21,011 nucleotides of DNA from Kiritimatiellia bacterium (GTDB lineage: Bacteria; Verrucomicrobiota; Kiritimatiellia; RFP12; UBA1067), in contig JAFVCR010000005.1 in NCBI GenBank assembly GCA_017479035.1, forward strand, positions 1-21,011. The letters run 5' to 3'. The position numbers and the translations under genes were made by a program. Shown piece by piece: positions 15,500 through 21,011 of this stretch (positions are counted from its first letter, which is position 1; each line of letters opens with the position of its first letter). Below the pieces are notes generated by a model that worked only from the letters and a program-made list of their open reading frames with translations, ran no database searches and was not told the origin of the DNA.

Positions 15500-16866
15500 A
15501 GGGTTCCCCATACAAATACTACCTTCCCGAGCAAGACATCCCTACACAATGGTACAACGTCCGTGCGGACATGAAAACGAAACCCGCGCCGTTGCTCGAC
15601 CCCGCGACAGGCACCCCCGTCTCCGCCGCCGCACTCGAAAAAGTTTTTTGCGCCAAACTCGTGGAACAGGAACTCGACAACGACACTCCCTGGTTCGCCA
15701 TTCCCCGCGAAGTGCAGGACTTCTACCGCATGTTCCGTCCATCGCCGCTCGTGCGCGCCTACTTTCTGGAAAATGCCCTTGGCACGCCCGCGCATATATA
15801 CTACAAGTTTGAAGGCAACAACACCTCCGGCTCGCACAAACTCAATTCTGCCATTGCACAGGCCTACTACGCCAAAGAACAATGACTCAAAGGCGTAACT
15901 ACCGAAACCGGCGCTGGGCAGTGGGGCACTGCTCTTTCGATGGCATCGGCATTCTTCAAACTCGACTGCCGCGTCTACATGGTAAAATGCTCCTACGAGC
16001 AAAAACCCTTCCGCCGCGAAGTGATGCGAACGTACGGTGCCTCCGTCACGCCATCCCCTTCCATGTCCACCGCAATCGGCAAAAAAATCAACGCCGAGCA
16101 CCCCGGTACGACAGGCTCGCTCGGCTGCGCGATTTCCGAAGCGGTCGAAGCCGCCGTCACGCACGAAGGCTACCGCTACGTATTGGGTTCGGTACTCTCG
16201 CAAGTGCTGTTGCACCAGTCGATAATCGGCCTTGAAACGCAAACCGCTCTGCGACAACTGGGTGTAAAGCCCGATGTCATAATCGGTTGCGCCGGCGGCG
16301 GCTCCAATCTGGGCGGGCTCATCTCGCCGTTCATGGGCGAAGTGCTGCGCGGCGAAGCGCAATACCGCTTCATCGCAGCCGAACCTGCCTCCTGCCCGTC
16401 ATTCACGCGCGGCAGATACGCTTACGATTTCTGCGACACGGGTCGCGTCTGTCCGCTGCAGAAAATGTACACCCTCGGTGCCGACTTCATACCGTCCGCA
16501 AGCCACGCCGGCGGTCTACGCTATCACGGCATGAGTGCCACCTTGAGCGAACTCTACGCACAGGGGCTCATGGAAGCTGTGGCACTCAAACAGACAGATG
16601 TCTTCGAGGCTGCTCAATTCTTCGCCCGCACGGAAGGCATCCTTCCTGCGCCGGAATCCTCCCACGCCATCCGCGCCACCATCGACGAAGCTCTTAAATG
16701 CAAGGCCGAAGGCAGAACAGAAACCATTGTTTTCGGCCTCACCGGCACCGGCTACTTCGACATGACCGCATACCAATCCTTCAACGACGGCACAATGTCG
16801 GACTTTGTCCCGTCCGACGAAGACCTCGCCGCATCATTCGCAAAACTCCCCGCGATCCCCGCCTGA
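15496..16866 (+). pseudogene. trpB: TrpB2-type tryptophan synthase beta chain, frame interrupted by one TGA
   Basis: Tryptophan synthase beta condenses indole with serine using PLP. The frame has 456 codons, normal for the TrpB2 branch, whose N-terminus is longer than in standard TrpB. It holds GNNTSGSHKLNSAIAQ with the PLP lysine, TETGAGQWGTA, SYEQKPFRRE, the phosphate-binding CAGGGSN and the C-terminal GLTGTGYFDM. Codon 130 (15883-15885) is TGA, between YYAKEQ and LKGVTTETG. In TrpB2 proteins this position is a conserved glycine (AKKEG or AKLEG followed by the TETGAGQWG loop), so a single GGA-to-TGA change explains it. The rest is intact and coding-like. I chose ATG 15496 for the ATGA overlap with the preceding stop; ATG 15484 is the alternative. 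No trpA or other trp gene is nearby. Confidence 0.87.
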
Positions 16867-16869
16867 CGG

Positions 16870-17343
16870 TTATCCCTGCGCGGAAGGTGCCATTCCTATC
16901 TGCGGAGCATAGTGCGTTAAAACTGCGTGTATGTCAAGTTGTCTGAAGTTCATCTTGCCCGCAATCGTCGGGCAAAGTTGACGGACGGCGGCAAGCGGAA
17001 ACGCCACCTCTCCGCCGGAAACCGTGCAATCCGCGCCGCGAACGAAAAAGAACGGATGAAGTTTCCATCCCGATGCCTTCCCACCGCCGCCGCGCTCCTT
17101 GCGGGGTGTCAACTCCGATGTCGGCACTATGGCAACATTGCCATCGATTCGCGCACCCATGTCGTGCAGTGTTGAACGCAAACGCCTCGGTGCCCAAACT
17201 GCGTAATGATTGCGCCCTGCGGAACGGATTTAGCCCTCGAGATGCGCCCATTGCTGAATTTGGTTTGCCGGTAGCATTGCGAGATAGCCGCTGCGGTCTT
17301 CGGTGTGGAGAACACCTGTTTCCGGCAAGCGAAAATACGTAAA
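16870..17343 (-). pseudogene. Unrecognised gene remnant with an in-frame TAA, downstream of miaA
   Basis: A frame on the minus strand reads like protein from about 17340 to the TAA at 16870. It is interrupted once by TAA at 17230-17232. Before it comes LPETGVLHTEDRSGYLAMLP; after it come RNHYAVWAPRRLRSTLHDMG, then a Lys/Gly-rich stretch (TPRKERGGGGKASGWKLHPF), and QLCPTIAGKMNF near the end. Codon choice resembles neighbouring genes. There is no ATG start with a ribosome site; only TTG codons (17355, 17328 and, after the stop, 17181) are available. I do not recognise the family. A weak likeness to the end of alkaline-phosphatase/sulfatase-type enzymes (PTIA context) is not enough for a call. 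The stop lies 3 bases from the convergent end of trpB. A decaying or 5'-truncated gene is most likely; an intact small ORF (17181-16870) is possible. Confidence 0.45.
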
Positions 17344-17375
17344 ATCCGTAGGCAAACAAGTATTTGCCGACGGAT
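17341..17375 (-). terminator. Probable intrinsic terminator after miaA
   Basis: On the minus strand, ATCCGT-C-GGCAAA pairs with TTTGCC-T-ACGGAT (one internal mismatch) around a 6-base loop, followed by TTT and shortly TATTTT. It lies 25 bases after the miaA TAG and would end the greA-dksA-lspA-miaA transcript. Confidence 0.65.
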
Positions 17376-17400
17376 ATGCTATCAGAACACAGGAACTGGA

Positions 17401-18105
17401 CTACAGATCTACAAGGACGGGACCGCTGGCACTCCAAAGGGCTCGGAGTGCCGAAACTGATGCTTCGACATAAACCGGGGTTGATTGATGGCGGAACCAA
17501 GTCTCCTGCCGTTTGGCATACTGGCAGGTGCGGAAGTATATCTTCTCTTTCACAACCGGCGCGTTCCAACCCCACAAATCCCATTCTTTGTAGCCGATGG
17601 CGGCTGCGGCTGTGACGCTCCACACGGGATATTGCACTTTGAGGCGGCGCACCTCTTCTTCGAGACCATCGGCAAACATCTTGTCGAGCCGCGCCATAAT
17701 GCGGCTACGGCGTGCATCGCGATCGGAGCAGAGCAAGACGGGGTATTCGGGAGGCGGATTACGCCATTCGCCGTCCAAGCCGCGAAGAAGTGCAGAGAAA
17801 TACAATCCTGTGCCGCCGGCCACGATAATCGGTTGCGAGGGCGGAAGCGTTGCGGCGAACGCCTGTGCCGCACGCAGCCAGTCACCCGCCGAAAAAGGCT
17901 CGGCGGGCGTTACGAGATCTATGCATCCCAGAGGATAGCCCTCGCGCTCGGCGCGGGTTGGTTTGGCAGTTCCTATGTCCATGCCCTTGTAGACGAGCAT
18001 GGAGTCCGCACTGATTACGGCTGCACCCATTTCGCGGGCCAGCGCGGCAGCAATGGCTGTTTTGCCGGAGGCGGTGGCACCGGCGAGAAGATACGCCTTG
18101 CGCAT
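17401..18105 (-). CDS. miaA: tRNA dimethylallyltransferase MiaA, compact form lacking the insertion domain
   Basis: MiaA transfers the dimethylallyl group of DMAPP to N6 of A37 in tRNAs reading UNN codons. The core is well conserved. It has P-loop GATASGKT (9-16), then SADSMLVYKGMDIGTAKP with the catalytic Asp34 and DMAPP/tRNA contacts. GGTGLYFSALLRGL (98-110), AAIGYKEW and the C-terminal CQYAKRQETWFRHQ (194-207) follow. The product is only 234 residues against about 300 usually. The missing piece lies between residue 110 and about 122, where other MiaA proteins have roughly 60-70 residues forming the helical insertion (swinging) domain that holds the anticodon arm. The frame is continuous, so this is not a simple frameshift. 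ATG 18105 lies 2 bases after the lspA stop. The substrate DMAPP comes from the MEP pathway encoded in the left half of the window. Confidence 0.92.
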   Translation of the reverse strand: MRKAYLLAGATASGKTAIAAALAREMGAAVISADSMLVYKGMDIGTAKPTRAEREGYPLGCIDLVTPAEPFSAGDWLRAAQAFAATLPPSQPIIVAGGTGLYFSALLRGLDGEWRNPPPEYPVLLCSDRDARRSRIMARLDKMFADGLEEEVRRLKVQYPVWSVTAAAAIGYKEWDLWGWNAPVVKEKIYFRTCQYAKRQETWFRHQSTPVYVEASVSALRALWSASGPVLVDL

Positions 18106-18107
18106 TG

Positions 18108-18581
18108 CTAGCGTCCGTCCCCGTCTTTGCGGAAAGATGTAGCGATCAGCAGAAATGCGGCGAAGGTGATGTAAATGTCCGCCACGTTGAATACGGGAAA
18201 ATACCATCCGCGAAAGTGAAAGTCGAACATATCTATCACGCAACCGCGAAACACGCGATCGAAAAGATTGCCCACCAACCCGGCATACAGCAGCACCTCG
18301 CAAAGAGCGCCCGTCCATCCCGGCGCGAAAAAATCCTTGCGTCGCCACAACAACAGCGCAAGCGCGGCAACGGCGAAAACAGCAAGAGGCCACACCGCAC
18401 CTTGGAACATTCCCCATGCAGCGCCGCGATTCTCGACATAAACCATACTCCAGAAGCCGTCTACAACCTCGGCGGGCGGCAATCTACCGCAGTCGAAATG
18501 CACAATCGCCCAATGCTTTACCGCCTGGTCGAGCAACACGAGGTTCGCTACCGCAACGAACGTGTATATGAAGAGCCTCAT
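18108..18581 (-). CDS. lspA: Lipoprotein signal peptidase (signal peptidase II, LspA)
   Basis: This inner-membrane aspartic protease cleaves signal peptides of lipidated prolipoproteins. The product is 157 residues with four hydrophobic helices. The conserved pieces are LDQAVKHW (helix 1), NRGAAWGMF (51-59), GNLFDRVFRGCVIDMFDF with catalytic Asp117, and FPVFNVADIYI with catalytic Asp135. ATG 18581 follows the dksA-like stop by 21 bases without a clear Shine-Dalgarno sequence. The gene ends in TAG, showing that TAG is used as a stop in this genome. The order DksA-type gene then lspA also occurs in Chlamydia. Confidence 0.96.
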   Translation of the reverse strand: MRLFIYTFVAVANLVLLDQAVKHWAIVHFDCGRLPPAEVVDGFWSMVYVENRGAAWGMFQGAVWPLAVFAVAALALLLWRRKDFFAPGWTGALCEVLLYAGLVGNLFDRVFRGCVIDMFDFHFRGWYFPVFNVADIYITFAAFLLIATSFRKDGDGR

Positions 18582-18602
18582 TTGAGCAATGCCCGAAGTG
18601 CG

Positions 18603-19226
18603 TTATTTGCGCTCGCCCGTCTTCTCCATTTCGTTCTGGCACTCCATGCAGGTGTGCACGAACGGGAGATTGAGCAGACGCGGCTTGCGGATGAGCTTGC
18701 CGCAGACTTCGCACACGCCATAGGAGCCGTCTTCGATGCGCCGCAAAGCCTCATCGATGCGAGCCACCGTGCGGTTTTGCAAATCGACCTGCCCAAGGGA
18801 CTGCAAACGCGCGAATGCGTCGGAGCCGTCGTCGTCCTCGCTGCCGCGATCGTCCGTCTGCTCCAACGCGACACGCTTGAGTTCGCCACTGCGGTCTGTT
18901 ATGGAGTCGCGCAAAGCAAGAAGCGAAGCCTTGAACTGGTCAAGATCCTCCTGCGGGAACTGCTGGGATTTGGTGCCCTTGGTGCGCGATGTCGGGCGTC
19001 TGGAAAGTTTGATTTCCTCTTCCTTCACCGCATTGGCTTCGCGCTCGTGCCGCGCCTGTTTCCTCCGCTCGGCAAAGGAGAATGCGAATGCACGGTCTTC
19101 CTCCGCCTTGTCCGGAGGGATGCTCGCGGGCGGCGGCGGTTTCTTTGCAATTTTCGGCGGAGGCCCTTTGCGTACGCTCTTTTTATGCTCGCCGCCCTCT
19201 GCGGGGGACTTCTTTGTATTGGCCAT
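18603..19226 (-). CDS. TraR/DksA-family zinc-finger protein with long basic N-terminal extension
   Basis: The product is 207 residues. Residues 1-90 are a low-complexity, Lys/Pro/Arg-rich extension, probably disordered. About 91-165 form the coiled-coil region (EDLDQFKASLLALRDSITDR). The C-terminus has a four-cysteine zinc finger (Cys172, 175, 193, 196: CEVCGKLI and CMECQ). DksA-type proteins bind the RNA polymerase secondary channel and adjust initiation, often with ppGpp. The presumed tip region here reads SEDDDGSDAFARL. It resembles but does not exactly match the DxxDxA tip of E. coli DksA, so the same activity should not be assumed. A perfect AGGAGG (19232-19237) lies 5 bases before ATG 19226. 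It is co-transcribed after the GreA fusion and before lspA. Confidence 0.88.
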   Translation of the reverse strand: MANTKKSPAEGGEHKKSVRKGPPPKIAKKPPPPASIPPDKAEEDRAFAFSFAERRKQARHEREANAVKEEEIKLSRRPTSRTKGTKSQQFPQEDLDQFKASLLALRDSITDRSGELKRVALEQTDDRGSEDDDGSDAFARLQSLGQVDLQNRTVARIDEALRRIEDGSYGVCEVCGKLIRKPRLLNLPFVHTCMECQNEMEKTGERK

Positions 19227-19245
19227 GTTCGCCTCCTTCCGGCGC

Positions 19246-21011
19246 TTACGCGCCCTTCACCCAAGCTTTCAAAGTATCGTCCAGCGGCAACACCGCCCTT
19301 ACCGTGGCCTTTGCCACGCGCCCCTCGGCATCGGGCAGGTCGAATGCATCGCCCGGTTTCTTGCCGATGAGGTTGACCGCTAGTTTTGCGCGGCTGGAGA
19401 TGATGCCCTTATCGAGATCGTTGTCCCACTCGCCAAGAATGGTATAGGATTTTTCCGCGCCGTCTGTAGTGGCGAACACCACCGTCGTGCCGGGGCGCAC
19501 CTCGTCCGCCGTCACATCCGCGAAATCCACAGCCTTCACGGTGTCTAGATCCTTCTGCATGAGGGTTTGCTTCTGGATGAGTTCGCGTTCTTTGTCCTTC
19601 GCACTCTGGTACTCGAAGTTTTCGCTCAAGTCTCCGTACCCGCGCGCAAATTCTATATCCTTGGCATTCTTCGGTATCTCGACGTTAACGAGGTGCTGGT
19701 AGGCGGCCTTCTTTTCCGCATAACTGCGTATCGAGGTGATACGCTCAATAGGCTTGGGTGCGTCTCTCTTGACCTGGCGTGCCGCAAGTGCGGGGTCGAT
19801 GCGCGTCATGCGCATTACGATCATGTGGTGGGTGGATGCCTCCCACGCGATAGATGCCTGGAAACGTTCGAACACCAGCGCGCGATCCGCCGCAGAGAGT
19901 TGCTTGAGAATCTTCTCAAGCCATGCCTGGTCGGCAAAAAGACGGCGGATGGTGTTCTGCATCTTCAGCGTTTCGCCCGTCTGGCGGCCTTCGCCGAGCG
20001 CGATAGCGTGTGTGAGGATCACGGCGAGCGGAGGCAGTTTCTTCCATTCGCCGAAGTTCTCGTAGCGCGCAAGAATGTATGTGATCAGCGTAGCCGGGGC
20101 ATGCGGCCTGCGCAACAACGCGGCGGCGGCCTCCTCGCAGTCGGCATCGGTGGAGAAGTGTTCGAGAGTAGCGGAGAGCAACGGGAACGGCATATCTTCC
20201 AGAACCGCAAAGAGATCGCGCTTTACCGTTTCACGGTCGTTTGCCACTAGGAACGCCACAAGGTTTGCCATGTCGCGTGCAGGCAGGTCGCGTGCGGCGG
20301 CGATATATCTGCGCCCGGCCAGCAGATACGTCCGTGCTTTGTCTATAGTGGGCAGATCGAGCCGCAAATCGGCAAGGCAGAATGCAAGGCGCGCGTAGAG
20401 TGCATCGTTGGAGCCGCGTGCGGCTTTGAGCGCAAACTGCAACCTTTCGAGTATGTTGGCCAACTGGTCTTCCGTGAGCGTCTTTATGCGCGTTGCGCCA
20501 AGTTCCTTGACGCTGGAGAGAATGCTCTTCGGGTCGGTATTGGTGCGGAAAGCGATAAACCACGAGTCTCCGTATGTCTCGGCGGTGTTCTTGAGGTGGA
20601 GAGGCTCGGCGCGGCGCGTGGGCACCTCCACGAGTTTATCCTCGCGCAGCGCAGTGCGCGCCCTCTCCCAAAACGCTTTCCACACTGTGGATTTAACAAA
20701 GCCGAACTGCACGGCCAGTTCTTCGAGTCGCGTAACGGACATATCACCGAAACTACGCAACATTTCCTTGATGAACTCGGCGGGAGCATCCTTGAGCATC
20801 ATCTCGATGCGGGCAGGGTCGGCCTTTTGCGTTACAAGAATATGGTTTTCTGGAGGGCGTACGAGCGTTTCGCTTGCGGCCTGGAACGTAAGTTGTTGCC
20901 CGCGCCGATTTTTGAAGTCCACCGTGATGCGGCGGTAGAAATAGTCGAGGCGTTTGACTTCACCCACGCCCCACACTTTGTGCATTACAAGCGCACCGGG
21001 CACGAACCCCA
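19246..21011 (-). CDS. greA: Transcription elongation factor GreA with large N-terminal extension (5' end outside window)
   Basis: The frame is open through the right edge; 587 residues are visible and the start is missing. The last 160 residues (about 19730-19246) are a complete GreA/GreB module. They comprise the antiparallel coiled coil with ARGYGDLSENFEYQSAKDKE, holding the acidic GDLSEN tip that stimulates transcript cleavage by stalled RNA polymerase, and the C-terminal FKBP-like domain (ISSRAKLAVNLIGKKPGD). The preceding 400-odd residues are mostly helical. They resemble the long N-terminal region of chlamydial GreA (about 715 residues in all). The first visible part (VMHKVWGVGEVKRLDYFYRR) looks like a CarD/TRCF-type beta barrel that could bind RNA polymerase; this is an inference. 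TAA lies 19 bases before the DksA-like start. Confidence 0.88.
   Translation of the reverse strand, partial: GFVPGALVMHKVWGVGEVKRLDYFYRRITVDFKNRRGQQLTFQAASETLVRPPENHILVTQKADPARIEMMLKDAPAEFIKEMLRSFGDMSVTRLEELAVQFGFVKSTVWKAFWERARTALREDKLVEVPTRRAEPLHLKNTAETYGDSWFIAFRTNTDPKSILSSVKELGATRIKTLTEDQLANILERLQFALKAARGSNDALYARLAFCLADLRLDLPTIDKARTYLLAGRRYIAAARDLPARDMANLVAFLVANDRETVKRDLFAVLEDMPFPLLSATLEHFSTDADCEEAAAALLRRPHAPATLITYILARYENFGEWKKLPPLAVILTHAIALGEGRQTGETLKMQNTIRRLFADQAWLEKILKQLSAADRALVFERFQASIAWEASTHHMIVMRMTRIDPALAARQVKRDAPKPIERITSIRSYAEKKAAYQHLVNVEIPKNAKDIEFARGYGDLSENFEYQSAKDKERELIQKQTLMQKDLDTVKAVDFADVTADEVRPGTTVVFATTDGAEKSYTILGEWDNDLDKGIISSRAKLAVNLIGKKPGDAFDLPDAEGRVAKATVRAVLPLDDTLKAWVKGA

Noticed and set aside
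15883..15885. Genetic-code reassignment of TGA to glycine, or selenocysteine insertion, in TrpB2
   Set aside because: TGA ends at least five other intact genes with correct protein lengths in this window, and the position is glycine, not cysteine, in the family. I saw no strong SECIS-like hairpin directly downstream by eye.
17344..17400. Readthrough of the miaA TAG into the downstream open frame
   Set aside because: The frames are in phase, but MiaA already ends where the family normally ends, and a terminator hairpin lies between them.
17404..18105. A frameshift as the cause of the short MiaA
   Set aside because: The frame is continuous, and both N- and C-terminal motifs are in it with correct spacing except for the missing insertion, so an in-frame loss fits better.
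18105..19370. A 421-codon open frame on the plus strand
   Set aside because: It is antisense to lspA and the DksA-like gene, both with clear motifs; its translation has no recognisable motif.

Overview
The window is a gene-dense bacterial chromosome segment of moderately high GC. It has Gram-negative features: O-antigen ligase, RseP, lipoprotein signal peptidase and secreted carbohydrate-active enzymes. Several traits point to the PVC superphylum. These are a GreA elongation factor fused to a very long N-terminal region (as in Chlamydia), a DksA-type gene directly followed by lspA, and dxr in one operon with rseP. Together with a GH106-type rhamnosidase and a secreted SGNH esterase, I infer a gut or anaerobic relative of Kiritimatiellota, Lentisphaerota or Verrucomicrobiota. 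This is an inference from gene content, not a phylogeny. No phage, transposon, CRISPR array or defence system is visible.

Layout. Positions 1-605 (+) hold the C-terminal part of a fold-type I aminotransferase. Positions 674-6450 (+) form a tightly packed five-gene operon: dxr, an SGNH hydrolase, rseP, ispG and an O-antigen-ligase-like protein. It joins two steps of the MEP isoprenoid pathway with envelope proteolysis and surface-glycan assembly. Positions 6563-9131 (+) hold an AI-2E/PerM-family membrane protein and a DEAD-box helicase. At 9222-10292 (+) lies an M24 aminopeptidase with its own sigma70-type promoter. On the minus strand a GH106-type glycosidase (13834-11318), tRNA-Leu(UAA) (11310-11224) and era (11216-10308) follow each other with gaps of 7 nt. 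A small ferredoxin (14163-13990, minus) has its own promoter and terminator. Diverging from it are a GT2-GtrA glycosyltransferase and a TrpB2-type tryptophan synthase beta chain (14441-16866, +). The right end is a minus-strand operon: GreA fusion, DksA-like protein, lspA and miaA, then a gene remnant.

Most notable observations. (1) Three coding frames are each broken by one in-frame stop of a different kind: TAG in era, TGA at a conserved glycine of TrpB2, and TAA in a remnant next to miaA. The flanking sequence stays in frame and stays protein-like. TGA and TAG both end intact genes here, so a simple code change does not explain this. (2) MiaA is only 234 residues and appears to lack the helical insertion domain that grips tRNA. 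(3) Two genes have a -10 hexamer exactly six bases before the start codon, which predicts leaderless mRNAs. (4) A tRNA sits between two protein genes so that tRNA processing would leave era with a 7-nt leader.

I found no convincing novel multi-gene system. The housekeeping genes are ordinary, and the interest lies in these local oddities.
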